NCBI RefSeq assembly: GCF_000368145.1
Contig: NZ_KB849283.1
Coordinates: 1,700,324 to 1,764,323 of the forward strand
Source: Acinetobacter guillouiae CIP 63.46
GTDB lineage: Bacteria; Pseudomonadota; Gammaproteobacteria; Pseudomonadales; Moraxellaceae
Length of the DNA stretch: 64,000 bases
Direction of reading: 5' to 3'
The notes under the pieces were generated by a model, which was not told the origin of the DNA, ran no database searches, and saw nothing but the letters and a program-made list of their open reading frames with translations. The translations under genes and the position numbers were made by a program. Positions 8,265-17,536 of the stretch are shown here, piece after piece. Position 1 is the first letter of the stretch; every line of letters begins with the position of its first letter.

Positions 8265-10759
8265 GGTTGAGCCACCTCGCGACAAACAACCGATTTAATC
8301 ATAACAATCTGTTGTTGCGCTTGTTTTAAATCCAACGAAAAGTTTGCTTCACATATGCGCTGATCTGACAGTTGCACTCGAATGCTATTCTCTGCACCGA
8401 GATCTTCAAGATAAGTAATCCCGTCCATCCCCACATAACTCGATTCTTGATCCGCACGATGTACCACTGCACCCACTGGAATCGCTTGCCCATTGCTTTG
8501 CACTAAATACACATTCGCCGCATAAGACTGTTTGATTGGGAAGCCAATCACCACACCTGAACCTCGTTTTGCCGCAATCCGATTTTCAACTTGGGTTGCA
8601 TTAAAGTTTGAAGGTAAATCGATCGGGTTAATACTGTATTTAGCCGCGTAATAAGGCGTCACTGACGGTACAAATACATAGCCCTTGGCGTTACTACGAC
8701 CGACCAAGCTGTTTTCATAATGCACTGGAACATCTGCAATTTTGTTGGTATCAATCAAAGCAAATGACTCGCCCAATCGATTGGCAACGAAAACATTGCC
8801 TGACATCAACACCACCGAACCTGACAGTCCAAACCAATAGTTGTAGTCATTGGCACCCGACATGCCGACATCGGTATTAAAATATTGGTTACGGTAGCTG
8901 ACACGTGCCTGATTGTAGTCATCGCTGTTTTCATTAAAACGTCGACTTAAATCAACACCAACACCACCTGCCAACGGTGCACTACGGTTATAGTTGATAT
9001 AAGCATAATCACCACTGGATTGTTGGCTATAACCTAGACTAGCAGTGGATCTGCTTTTGGAAAATGGAACCGATAACTGAAATGCTGCATTCCACTCTTT
9101 TTCTACAAAATCCCGATTGGCACTTAATGACACCGTTGCACCACGCATATAAGACGGGAGTATCGGTGCCCACGACAGGTTCATCAGTTTATTTTTAATG
9201 TCGCGGTTCTTGGTCTGGATATATGCCACCCCAAAAGTCCCTGATTTATCTGTGGCAAAATACGTGTTGGCAACCGAACTTTTATGATTGTTGGCTGAGG
9301 CCAAATTGCTATATTGCAAGCGTGAAAGATCATAATAATCCTGATCACGTTGGGTATGATTGAGACTAAATCCAAAGCGTTGCTGGTTATAGCTATAGCC
9401 TAAAGTATATTGATTTCCCTTGAGATTTTGGCTATTGATCCGATTAAATTCACGGTCTGCCCAACTTTGAGTTGCCGAACCACTTAACACCCCAAACTGA
9501 TTCAACTTAAGCACTGAACCTAGTCCAGCCAACTGAATTGAATCTGAGAGCTCAACCCGCCCTTCAGCCGTAAGCCAATCGTTAATCCCATAACGTGCAT
9601 CCGCCGAACCAGCAAACGTACCATATGCAAAGTTCTTAATCCCATAGTCTTCGCGGATCTGCCCCATAGACACCGAATAATCCAATAATCCCGGTTTAAG
9701 CAAAGTATTCGAAATATAAAATGGTATAGAGGTTGCCACCTGACGGCCAACACTATCTGTGGTGACAATCACCGCCTCGCCTTTACCATTAACAAACGGA
9801 ACATTATTCAAAATAAAAGGACCAGATTGCACATCGGTTGAATTGGCTTTCTGTCCATTAATCAACAAATCTACGGTGCTCGGTAAAGCCGCTTGTCCTT
9901 TAAACTGAGGTAAAGGATAAGTAATCAAATCTGGACGGGTACCAAAATTACGTTGCAACTGTAATCCACCTAAACGCACTGAGCTTCCCCAAGCGTTTTT
10001 ACTTCCTGTAATCACATCGCCTGCTAAAAATGAAATCACACTGACCGGATCATCATATTGCCAAGTCGTATCATAGCGACGATAACCATCACTGTTCCGA
10101 TTGGATGACTCAAAATTAGTTTTGCTATAAACCCCTGAATTTCTCAGTACCCCATAAGGGGAGAAAAAGCGTTGTTCTGTAAAGAGTGTACTGCTATAGC
10201 CACCATTCTCTGGGCGGTAGGTATAAAAGTCATAGTTATTTAATAAACCAATACCCGACTGCGCTGTTTCAGGTTGATACCAAGAATCCAAACCGCGTAT
10301 CTGCACCGGCATCCAGCTGGCAGGAAGATCTAGACTAAAATACTGTTGCGCTGAATTGTACTCATACTTCAATTCGGGAATCTGATTGAGGCTGACCCAA
10401 TCCAAGGCCTTGCCCAAAAAGCCTAAAGTAAATACATCCAGATCGGTCAGGTTTTTTTCTGACTGTTGCTGCAGTGCATCCGCAGGCAGCTTAATCTGTA
10501 ACTCATCCAGTTTCGATTGCTGGATAAAGTAATGATCACCTTTGACAATGACCGGTATCACTTGTCGCGTCGAATATTGATTGATCACCAAGTCCAGATA
10601 GAGCTTAAATAAGCTATTCACTTCTGAAACATCTCGTGGTGGCGGTGGCAAACCATTTGCATAGACATTGCAGCTCAGCAATGGAATATTCGCAACCAAT
10701 ATCAATGTCAGGCTTTTGCATAAAAAAGAAGGGGTGTGTAACCCTGATAAATAACCCAT
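8261..10759 (-). CDS. csuD: CsuD outer-membrane usher
   Basis: An 832-residue usher of the archaic (sigma) chaperone-usher class that assembles Csu pilus subunits in the outer membrane. Visible landmarks are an N-terminal signal region, LPPPPRDVSEVNSLFKLYL, the barrel/plug segment STVDLLINGQKANSTDVQSG, RPDLITYPLPQFKGQAALPS, and the C-terminal domain RAKRGS-type stretch (NRIAAKRGSGVVIGFPI) typical of archaic ushers. The ATG directly follows the csuC stop. The Shine-Dalgarno AAGGAGG lies within the csuC C-terminus (EGGG), so translation is coupled. Confidence 0.96.
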   Translation of the reverse strand: MGYLSGLHTPSFLCKSLTLILVANIPLLSCNVYANGLPPPPRDVSEVNSLFKLYLDLVINQYSTRQVIPVIVKGDHYFIQQSKLDELQIKLPADALQQQSEKNLTDLDVFTLGFLGKALDWVSLNQIPELKYEYNSAQQYFSLDLPASWMPVQIRGLDSWYQPETAQSGIGLLNNYDFYTYRPENGGYSSTLFTEQRFFSPYGVLRNSGVYSKTNFESSNRNSDGYRRYDTTWQYDDPVSVISFLAGDVITGSKNAWGSSVRLGGLQLQRNFGTRPDLITYPLPQFKGQAALPSTVDLLINGQKANSTDVQSGPFILNNVPFVNGKGEAVIVTTDSVGRQVATSIPFYISNTLLKPGLLDYSVSMGQIREDYGIKNFAYGTFAGSADARYGINDWLTAEGRVELSDSIQLAGLGSVLKLNQFGVLSGSATQSWADREFNRINSQNLKGNQYTLGYSYNQQRFGFSLNHTQRDQDYYDLSRLQYSNLASANNHKSSVANTYFATDKSGTFGVAYIQTKNRDIKNKLMNLSWAPILPSYMRGATVSLSANRDFVEKEWNAAFQLSVPFSKSRSTASLGYSQQSSGDYAYINYNRSAPLAGGVGVDLSRRFNENSDDYNQARVSYRNQYFNTDVGMSGANDYNYWFGLSGSVVLMSGNVFVANRLGESFALIDTNKIADVPVHYENSLVGRSNAKGYVFVPSVTPYYAAKYSINPIDLPSNFNATQVENRIAAKRGSGVVIGFPIKQSYAANVYLVQSNGQAIPVGAVVHRADQESSYVGMDGITYLEDLGAENSIRVQLSDQRICEANFSLDLKQAQQQIVMIKSVVCREVAQP

Positions 10760-11575
10760 TTACCCCCCTCCTTCTTTTTTAATCTCAACCAATTCTTGCT
10801 TCACCCCTGAACTGTCAACGCCATACAAACTGGTTTGACCACTCAGGCTGTTGAGTAGTTTGTTGTCTAAATCAAACTTCATGGTGCTGTTTGCCAACAC
10901 ATAACCAAAGGCAGTTTTGCCAAAAGCCATTTGCTCTGAAGTCGGGGTTAATTTAATTCCTGAAAGCCGTGAAAATTTTGAACCAGTATTTTTAATATAA
11001 AGTTCAGGTTTGCCCTGTTCATTATTCTTGACCCACCAACTTAATATCGGTTTAGCCAAAGGATTTTTCGCATTGGTTTTTTGTGAAACTTCAGTTAAAC
11101 CACTACCAAGTCCTTTGCCATAGCTAAACAAGGGAATGGAATAACGCATCTGAAAGCTGACTGTCGATGCATCTTTTTCATCTTCTGGATTGAGCTTGAT
11201 CGGCAGTTCATCAACAATAATTCGATAGGCAAGTTCTTTTGCATCAGGTACAGCAGCTGAGCGAGTCAAACGCAACATATGCTTTTCACCCGCCTTGATC
11301 TTCGCTACGGGCGGACTTGGAATAACCTCAGTTTGCTCCGCATAAGCATCTTGCTGATGATTCTGATCCCATTTAAATACCCGAATCTGTACCATGGCAT
11401 CAGAGTTACCGGTATTTTGTAGCCATACCGCAGAGGCTTTTTCATTTTCTTCAATTTTTGGATAAATTGGCCAGATTAAAAATGTAGCCTGTGCGAATAC
11501 CGGTGAAGTGATCATCAATATCGCGGCCGCAGAGAAAGTCCTGCCCGACCATATTTTCATTTTATTTAAGCTCAT
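10760..11575 (-). CDS. csuC: CsuC periplasmic chaperone
   Basis: A 271-residue archaic pilus chaperone. The signal peptide ends near SPVFAQATF, followed by LIWPIYPKIEENEKASAVWLQN, the typical N-terminal strand of CsuC/MrkB-like chaperones. AYRIIVDELPIKL and VSFQMRYSIPLFSYG carry the conserved Arg and subunit-binding strand. It folds and delivers CsuA/B, CsuA, CsuB and CsuE to CsuD. It lies 4 bp after csuB and abuts csuD. Confidence 0.95.
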   Translation of the reverse strand: MSLNKMKIWSGRTFSAAAILMITSPVFAQATFLIWPIYPKIEENEKASAVWLQNTGNSDAMVQIRVFKWDQNHQQDAYAEQTEVIPSPPVAKIKAGEKHMLRLTRSAAVPDAKELAYRIIVDELPIKLNPEDEKDASTVSFQMRYSIPLFSYGKGLGSGLTEVSQKTNAKNPLAKPILSWWVKNNEQGKPELYIKNTGSKFSRLSGIKLTPTSEQMAFGKTAFGYVLANSTMKFDLDNKLLNSLSGQTSLYGVDSSGVKQELVEIKKEGGG

Positions 11576-11579
11576 AGAA

Positions 11580-12095
11580 TCACCATGTAATCGTAATTGC
11601 GACCGTATCTTTATACAGGCCAGCTGATCGTGGTTGATTGTTATTATTCAAGTCTGCAACAGCATAAACTGCAAAACCCAGTACGGTGTTCAAAGTAGTG
11701 GTTGGTGTCAGTGAGTAACTACTCCCACTGGCATATTCACCTTGCAAACTACTGTCCTGATAAAGCTGATAAGGTACAAATTCATTCTGCTGGGCATGTT
11801 TCATCCGTCGAAAGTTATTTGAAAAGTGATCACCACCATTCAACATCACCTTTACCGGTAGCCGTGCAGTACATTGGATATTCCAGCTTTGCGCAGTATT
11901 GATGACGGATCCTTTTAACTGCCCCTGCGCCACAACAGGATGACGACCAAAATCAAGTAACTGTTCGACATTGCTGAGTTTGCACCCATTTTCAATGGTC
12001 GCCTGAACTTTAAAACTTGCCGAAGTTACAGGATCAACAGCAAACCCACTTTGAACAATCGAAATCAGCAGAACACTTAAACCTATTTTTTTCAT
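11580..12095 (-). CDS. csuB: CsuB minor pilus subunit (SCPU domain)
   Basis: A 171-residue secreted protein with one spore-coat-U (SCPU) domain. The signal peptide ends at QSGFAVDP, then SFKVQATIENGCKLSNVEQLLDFG (one Cys of the conserved disulfide) and NIQCTARLPVKVMLNGG (the other). It ends in the beta-zipper strand YKDTVAITITW, used for chaperone and donor-strand interaction. It lies between csuA and csuC with short gaps, in the standard order. Confidence 0.93.
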   Translation of the reverse strand: MKKIGLSVLLISIVQSGFAVDPVTSASFKVQATIENGCKLSNVEQLLDFGRHPVVAQGQLKGSVINTAQSWNIQCTARLPVKVMLNGGDHFSNNFRRMKHAQQNEFVPYQLYQDSSLQGEYASGSSYSLTPTTTLNTVLGFAVYAVADLNNNNQPRSAGLYKDTVAITITW

Positions 12096-12106
12096 GATTT
12101 TGTTCT

Positions 12107-12661
12107 TTAAAATTCAATGGTAATTGGAATAGTGTCGGTATATTGTCCAAGTGAGACTGACCGACCATTATTAACAGTTTGCCCCATGAGATTAAGCGTT
12201 TGCGGCTGACCATTATTGGTCAAAGTAATGATTTGATTAGGCCTTAACGCTTCGCGAGCAGTTCCATATAAGATGTTGTAGGCAAGGAAATCTGTGCCAT
12301 TACTGATCGCACGAAAATAATTTGCGCCAAAAGGTGCTGGTACCTTACTGTCATGTTGCCCCGCACCAAAGGTAACTTTTATTGGAGCATTGCCAGGGCA
12401 TTGAATGGTCAAACCTGATGTAGAACCCTGACTTAAACTGGTCTCTATCACCTGATTAAATGCAGCTGTGGTTTCTCCAAAGTCTAGCTGCCCGAAATTC
12501 AAGCCATTGGTTCCGTTATTCACGGTCTCATTGTTGATCTTGCAGGATGGCTCTAATTCAAGTTGAACATTTAACTTAGCGGCCAATTGCCCAGCACTGG
12601 TGAGCGATGAAACAATGCTACAAAGTAGCAATCCGACGCATTGTTTAAGTAACAGGTGCAT
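12107..12661 (-). CDS. csuA: CsuA minor pilus subunit (SCPU domain)
   Basis: A 184-residue SCPU-domain pilin. The signal peptide ends near TSAGQLAAK, followed by LNVQLELEPSCKIN and GLNFGQLDFGETTAAFNQV. The second Cys is in TIQCPGNAPIKVTFGAG. It ends YTDTIPITIEF. It is a minor component near the tip of the Csu pilus. Eleven bases separate it from csuB, supporting one transcript. Confidence 0.93.
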   Translation of the reverse strand: MHLLLKQCVGLLLCSIVSSLTSAGQLAAKLNVQLELEPSCKINNETVNNGTNGLNFGQLDFGETTAAFNQVIETSLSQGSTSGLTIQCPGNAPIKVTFGAGQHDSKVPAPFGANYFRAISNGTDFLAYNILYGTAREALRPNQIITLTNNGQPQTLNLMGQTVNNGRSVSLGQYTDTIPITIEF

Positions 12662-12721
12662 ACGTTCCTCCCTAAAACAGGCTTGTTCAACAACAAACCT
12701 GTTTACTGTTACGTATACTGA

Positions 12722-13258
12722 TTAGAAATTAACAGTCACCAATAAAGTGTCTGTATAATCACCCTGTGCTTTTGCAGTGCCAGTGTTCGCAGCAATTGCA
12801 CCAAAAATTGGAACTTCTTGAGCTACACCTGCTGCAGCAGTGAAAGGCTGAGCTGTATTAATCACATATGGATTGGTACGTGCTGCATCACGGTAAACGT
12901 TATAGTTTACTAGGTCGGCAGCAGTTGTATGTTTAAGACTACGATCAGCGCGTTGACCGCCATCAATTGCAACCGTAAAGTCAACAGGGTTTGCACCATC
13001 ACATTCTACAGCGAGATGACCACCTGTCGCTGTAGAAGCAACTTGTCCAGTCAAAACGTTGGTCCAAGTACCAGAAGTTTTACCGAAATCTAATGTACCA
13101 AATTGGTTCATATTTCCAGTAACAGTAGAACCTTCAACAGTACAACCTGTCGAAACATTCAGCTTGACATCAACCTGACCCGTCACTGCTGCTTGTGTAG
13201 TCGCGATATACCCTGTACCCAATAAAATAGTAAGGGTTAGTTTTGTAAAAATATTCAT
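12722..13258 (-). CDS. csuA/B: CsuA/B major pilus subunit
   Basis: The major Csu pilin, 178 residues from the ATG at 13258 (GGGA upstream); an in-frame ATG four codons earlier lacks a ribosome site. The signal peptide MNIFTKLTLTILLGTGYIAT ends near TQAAVTG. The SCPU domain shows VDVKLNVSTGCTVEG, FGTLDFGKTSGTW, the second Cys in AVECDGANPVDFTV, and the final strand YTDTLLVTVNF. As first gene of the operon it is expected to be the most abundant. Csu pili mediate biofilm formation on plastic in Acinetobacter. Confidence 0.95.
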   Translation of the reverse strand: MNIFTKLTLTILLGTGYIATTQAAVTGQVDVKLNVSTGCTVEGSTVTGNMNQFGTLDFGKTSGTWTNVLTGQVASTATGGHLAVECDGANPVDFTVAIDGGQRADRSLKHTTAADLVNYNVYRDAARTNPYVINTAQPFTAAAGVAQEVPIFGAIAANTGTAKAQGDYTDTLLVTVNF

Positions 13259-13535
13259 ATTAAATCCCATGATATGTATTATTTATTAACTTTTACACAA
13301 GAAGTGTGAAAGCATCTACATAATTGCATGTGATAAATATGCGTTCAATAAATACACTAAAAAACACCATCAATTAAATATAAGTTTTTATATTTTAAAA
13401 TAAATTTTCAAATCAATATGAATTAAATTACACCAAAGATTTAAACATATAAAAACACTAAAATAATTAAGATTATTATAGATATATGCTTGTATCTAAT
13501 TAACTACAAAACCAAGATTTACAAAAATAATGAGC
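13259..13535. other. Upstream region of csuA/B
   Basis: About 280 bp of AT-rich sequence that must contain the csu promoter. No unambiguous -35/-10 pair or regulator site could be picked by eye. Confidence 0.4.
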
Positions 13536-13571
13536 AAAAAAAACCCATTCAATTTTTAGGGGGAGAATGGG
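13536..13571 (-). terminator. Intrinsic terminator of the small gene at 13672-14010
   Basis: Stem CCCATTC / GAATGGG with a 14-nt loop. Read on the minus strand it is followed directly by a run of eight T residues. It closes the transcript of the 113-residue unknown gene and insulates csuA/B from it. Confidence 0.8.
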
Positions 13572-13671
13572 CGACGATATGGCATTATAAAATGCTGATC
13601 GAAAACTTTTAATTGACAAAAAAGATAAAATTCGTCAATTTAAATTTCAATAATTCAACTTAAATATAATT

Positions 13672-14010
13672 TTATAAAAAATCATCTCCTTCTTGTACTT
13701 CCAATACATTTTGTTCTTCCACTCTCAGCGAAATATGCAAACCTAATACAGCAACAGCATTATAAATAAAATCACTTTCCATAATATCTAAGTAAAAATG
13801 ACTTTCCCTGCTCACTTCCTCATAAAGCCATGTGAGGTCATTTCGATTATCTTGCATACAACTCTGTTTAAAATCACCCAATTCACAATCAATCTCTTTC
13901 CTCAGCATTCGAATAAAATGCTGACGAGATGCCTGATTATTTACTGCATAAAAAAAATGAGAGTTTTCACCCATTCCTTTATGAAAAATCATTTCATAGA
14001 TCTTTATCAT
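13672..14010 (-). CDS. Small acidic hypothetical protein
   Basis: A 112-residue cytoplasmic protein with no family I recognise (MIKIYEMIFHKGMGENSHFF, later SCMQDNRNDLTWLYEEVSRE, ending EGDDFL). It has no signal peptide or membrane segment. The start chosen is the ATG at 14010; an upstream in-frame GTG is possible. It has its own terminator at 13536-13571, so it is a single-gene unit just upstream of csu on the same strand. Any role in pilus control would be speculation. Confidence 0.6.
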   Translation of the reverse strand: MIKIYEMIFHKGMGENSHFFYAVNNQASRQHFIRMLRKEIDCELGDFKQSCMQDNRNDLTWLYEEVSRESHFYLDIMESDFIYNAVAVLGLHISLRVEEQNVLEVQEGDDFL

Positions 14011-14828
14011 ACACACCCACTATTTATGAGTAGAGTTGTTTATCGCTCAATAGGTTGATGAAAAATTTTCCATTTCAAATTCGTGGGTATTATTTATCAC
14101 CAAATTTATAATATTTCAAAGTTAAGCATTTAATTTCACTGAATTAAATACACAACAAACATAAATCAAGTGTATAATTATTATGAAATTATTTACTAGC
14201 AACAATCTATTGATCGTCGGTGTTTTGAGTCAATATCTATCCTATTCCATCAAAATAAAAATATGTTATTCCATGAAAAAAATTAAGACCAATTGTAAAT
14301 TAAATAAAAGAAACCTTTGTTTATCTATATTCCAGATAAACCAAAATAAAAATACAAAACAATAGGTTAAATTTATATTTTTCGAGAACCCAATCATATA
14401 AAATAAAACACCATCATCCCATAAATAAAAAATCACTATAAATAATAAAAAATAATAATTATTATGTGATCTTTATTTTTCAATATGCTTAACAATAAAA
14501 ACAAAAATATAAAACTCTTCAAAAATTATCATAAAAAATTCAAACAAACATTCACTAGATCAATCTTGTTTTTTAAAATAATAAATACTCACATAGAATA
14601 ATTAACAAAAGCATAAAAAAATTCTTAATTTCATCTTTAAAAATCAAAAAATCAATATCGATTAGAATTCTATTTCCCTAAAAAAATTGATAAAATCAGG
14701 TTTTAAACCACCCACTTAAATATTTAACAATGAAATATAAGATTTAAAAATGGAACAATCGTACTGTTTTTATATCTAAAAACCACATAAAAACATTTTA
14801 ATAATTCACCAAAATTATTGACAATTAA
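14011..14828. other. AT-rich desert upstream of gene remnants
   Basis: About 820 bp of extremely AT-rich DNA. A 60-codon plus-strand open frame around 14183-14365 has the low-complexity Lys/Asn/Ile make-up of AT-rich non-coding DNA and is not called. Nothing else is supportable. Confidence 0.4.
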
Positions 14829-15038
14829 ATACAACCAGATCATAAATCTGAAGTTGAGATAACAAATTGGACAGAAGATTTTATTTTAAAAAAAGATGAA
14901 ATCGGAATTTATTTTCAAAATTTTTATGGCGATGATTCTTGGTTTTCATTTGAATTATATCCATTTGAGAAGCAAAATAAATCTGATTTAAAGAGATTAA
15001 AAAACTTAATGGATCAGTTAAGCGCATATTCTTTTTAA
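14829..15038 (+). pseudogene. 3' remnant of an unknown gene
   Basis: An open stretch of 69 codons with no usable start ends in TAA. Its composition is protein-like (EITNWTEDFILKKDEIGIYF, later GDDSWFSFELYPFEKQN, ending MDQLSAYSF), unlike the surrounding desert. It looks like the C-terminal end of a small cytoplasmic protein, perhaps of the kind found in immunity-gene arrays, but I cannot name a family. Confidence 0.45.
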
Positions 15039-15131
15039 ATCAAATCATGAGTCTGAAATATGTTTAAACGTAATCTCAGAGATATAAAAGATCAAATCAT
15101 TTTACTAAGATTGTTAATCAGTCATCTGTAA

Positions 15132-15360
15132 GCTGCGTGTACATTATCCATCAATTTGATTTACAAATGTTCTCATGATGAAGTAGATCAAGCATTAAAA
15201 TTGATAAGAATAAAATTTTTACCCATTCGTTCACGTCCATAGATGAAAAAATGAGCATGGAGAGTGAGTCAGATTGGTATTGGACGTTCCTCTCGCGTTG
15301 GGAAAAGACGAGGATGAGGGCGCTTTTGTGTTGATCTATACTTTTAAAAAGAACTCATAA
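15132..15360 (+). pseudogene. Frameshifted remnant of a small unknown gene
   Basis: Protein-like sequence spreads over three frames: YKCSHDEVDQALKLIRIKF, then after one frameshift SIDEKMSMESESDWYWTFL and SRWEK, then after another DEDEGAFVLIYTFKKNS and a stop. Joined, this reads as one decayed gene of about 75 codons. The function is unknown. Together with the remnant at 14829-15038 it suggests an older accessory gene cluster now eroding. Confidence 0.45.
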
Positions 15361-15398
15361 AAGAAGCCTATTCAAAATATCACGTTAAAAATCTTATC

Positions 15399-16232
15399 TT
15401 AATTGTCTTTTCGATATTGGCGTAGCGTATAGCCTGTATGCTTTTTAAAATAACGACACATATAGGAAGCGTCATTAAAATGCATCTGGTCAGCAATCAC
15501 TTGAATTGAGAGTGTATTCATTTTAAGTCGTTGTTTAAGATTAACAATCACCAGCCGATCTATCAGCGTTTTAGGGCTATCATTAAAAATTTGCTTACAC
15601 AATTGCGATAAATAGTAGGGACTAATGTTTAAGGCTTGTGCATAAAACAAAACCTCCCGTTCAGCGTGACAGTGTATTGCGATCATTTCCCAAAACTTCC
15701 AACATAATCTTTCTTTTCTTGTGTACTCATTCTTGGCTAAGGTCTTTTTGTGATTGACGATTTCAGACAGTACCAGAAAAAAATTTTGCAAGTGATTGCA
15801 TAATAATGTGCGCTGATACTGTTCTGTGGATTTAATAATAAAATCGGTTTGAGATTGCCATATCTTGATTAAACCTGCCTGTTCGGTATTGGGGGAAAAA
15901 TGTGGCATTTGATTGAGATAAGCAAATAAAGCGTTTGGTAAAACAGCGGCAACTTCAGCAGCAAAATGACGATTGAATATACAATAATTACAAGAAAAAT
16001 CAGCCGATTGATTTTTTATAATAGTCAATGAATCTTCTGCAAGAACCAAAAAATCACCTGCTTGCAAATGGTAACTTTTAAACTGAATGCTTAAATCAGC
16101 ATGGCCTTGTGTAATAAAAATAAGTGAACAATATGCTAATAGCAAAGGCTGGTTTAACGAATCACTTAGATGACTTGTTCCCCATAAATAATCTTTTGCA
16201 TTTTGACGAAGATAATTTAGATCACTTTGCAT
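15399..16232 (-). CDS. AraC-family transcriptional regulator
   Basis: A 277-residue regulator. The N-terminal half is a cupin-like sensor region (SIQFKSYHLQAGDFLVLAED). The C-terminal part from about residue 195 is the double HTH: AQALNISPYYLSQLCKQIF then IQVIADQMHFNDASYMCRYF, KKHTGYTLRQYRKD. It binds DNA and probably senses a small molecule. Its target is unknown; the nearest divergent gene is the GNAT acetyltransferase 150 bp away. Confidence 0.9.
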   Translation of the reverse strand: MQSDLNYLRQNAKDYLWGTSHLSDSLNQPLLLAYCSLIFITQGHADLSIQFKSYHLQAGDFLVLAEDSLTIIKNQSADFSCNYCIFNRHFAAEVAAVLPNALFAYLNQMPHFSPNTEQAGLIKIWQSQTDFIIKSTEQYQRTLLCNHLQNFFLVLSEIVNHKKTLAKNEYTRKERLCWKFWEMIAIHCHAEREVLFYAQALNISPYYLSQLCKQIFNDSPKTLIDRLVIVNLKQRLKMNTLSIQVIADQMHFNDASYMCRYFKKHTGYTLRQYRKDN

Positions 16233-16383
16233 TTTGAATAAAATTTATTAAATATCTGCCTAATTATAATGATTTTGTTTTGAAAAGTACCGAAATTGCC
16301 AAAATATGCGCATAGGAAGCAGTCCCTAAAATACCTATAGTTCATTTTGAAATGAGATGAATTTTATAAGTGGCTTTAAAAAT

Positions 16384-16956
16384 ATGATTTTGACAACTGA
16401 ACGCTTAGTTTTACGACCTTGGCAGGAAAATGATGCAGAGAGTTTATACGAATACGCAAAAGATGAACGCGTTGGGCCAATTGCGGGCTGGCCCGTACAT
16501 GAAAGTCAGGCACAAAGTTTAGAATATATTCAGACAGTTTTTGCACATGATGAAGTCTATGCGCTTGCGAAAAAGCAAGACAATCGAGCCATTGGCATGG
16601 TCGGTCTACTGATTGGGCAAGACAGTAATTTTGATATCGCTGATAATGAAGCAGAAGTTGCTTATTGGATTGGTGTACCCTTTTGGGGAAATGGTTTTAT
16701 ACCTGAAGCGGTTAAAGCAGTCATGCAACATGCCTATGAAGATTTGCAATTACACGCTTTATGGTGTGGTTACTTTGCAGATAATGAACAGTCACATAAA
16801 GCACAAGCAAAGTGTGGCTTTAAGCATCATCACACTGAAACAGATAAATATAATCAGTTTCTAGCGGATTACCGTACAGAGCATATCAGCTATTTATCAC
16901 GTGAAGAGTGGGTCAAATTGCCTGCACATTACAAAGTAAGCAAATACATGGATTAG
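16384..16956 (+). CDS. GNAT-family N-acetyltransferase
   Basis: A 190-residue RimJ/RimL-type acetyltransferase (Acetyltransf_3-like). The start MILTTERLVLRPWQENDAES is typical of the family and AAGTGG lies upstream; an in-frame ATG at 16357 has no ribosome site. The acetyl-CoA site is visible as VAYWIGVPFWGNGFIPEAVK, with the later substrate-side motif CGYFADNEQSHKAQAKCGF. It transfers an acetyl group to an N-terminus or a small-molecule amine; the substrate is unknown. Confidence 0.88.
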   Translation: MILTTERLVLRPWQENDAESLYEYAKDERVGPIAGWPVHESQAQSLEYIQTVFAHDEVYALAKKQDNRAIGMVGLLIGQDSNFDIADNEAEVAYWIGVPFWGNGFIPEAVKAVMQHAYEDLQLHALWCGYFADNEQSHKAQAKCGFKHHHTETDKYNQFLADYRTEHISYLSREEWVKLPAHYKVSKYMD

Positions 16957-17081
16957 AATCAATTAAAGTTAACAAACATCAGAGATATTAATAAATAAAT
17001 TAAGATCATCTTCTGAACGATTCATATGAAGCGAGAAAGCTTATTGATCTCTCTGATACTGCTATGCAATTGATTTTTTAC

Positions 17082-17109
17082 AAATTTAAAGAATGGGCGA
17101 ATCTCGCCC
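17082..17109 (-). terminator. Terminator of the TetR-oxidoreductase-DUF1304 operon
   Basis: Stem GGGCGA / TCGCCC with a 3-nt loop just past the DUF1304 stop. On the minus strand it is followed by an ATTCTTTAAATTT stretch. Confidence 0.65.
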
Positions 17110-17114
17110 TTACT

Positions 17115-17471
17115 TTAGTAATTCAAATTCACGACAAGTAACGCCAACGCTGCTGGAATCACTTGTATGTAAATAATTTTCTTACTTGCCGTTAAGCCGC
17201 CATAAATCCCAGCAATCAATACACAGCCTAAAAAGAAATTTGCCAGTGGTAAGGCATAAATTACAGGTGCACATAAAGCCCAAAATAAGCCTGCTGCTAA
17301 AAAGCCATTATATAAGCCTTGATTTTGTGCCATGACTTTAGTGAGCTGTGCTTTTTCAGGCGTATTCCCAAATGCTTTTAAACCGTATGGTTTATCCCAT
17401 AAGAACATCTCTAAAACTAAAATATACACATGTAGCAGTGCAATTAAGGCAATTAAAATTTGTCCAATCAT
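17115..17471 (-). CDS. DUF1304 family membrane protein
   Basis: A 118-residue inner-membrane protein with four predicted helices (IGQILIALIALLHVYILVLE; then GLYNGFLAAGLFWALCAPV; FFLGCVLIAGIYGGLTA; YIQVIPAALALLVVNL). The conserved LHVYILVLEMFLW start and NQGLYNGFLAAG motif identify DUF1304, whose function is unknown. GGAAG precedes the ATG. It is third in an operon with a NemR-like regulator and an oxidoreductase, suggesting a part in the response to reactive small molecules. Confidence 0.88.
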   Translation of the reverse strand: MIGQILIALIALLHVYILVLEMFLWDKPYGLKAFGNTPEKAQLTKVMAQNQGLYNGFLAAGLFWALCAPVIYALPLANFFLGCVLIAGIYGGLTASKKIIYIQVIPAALALLVVNLNY

Positions 17472-17536
17472 CGTTTTCTTCCTTATTTTAAAAACGCTGA
17501 TAGATCAGTCTCGCAACTGATCTATGCCAAGTACAT

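Noticed and set aside
14183-14365. 60-codon plus-strand open frame upstream of the AraC region
   Set aside because: Low-complexity Lys/Asn/Ile composition expected from AT-rich DNA, no clear ribosome site, no recognisable motif.
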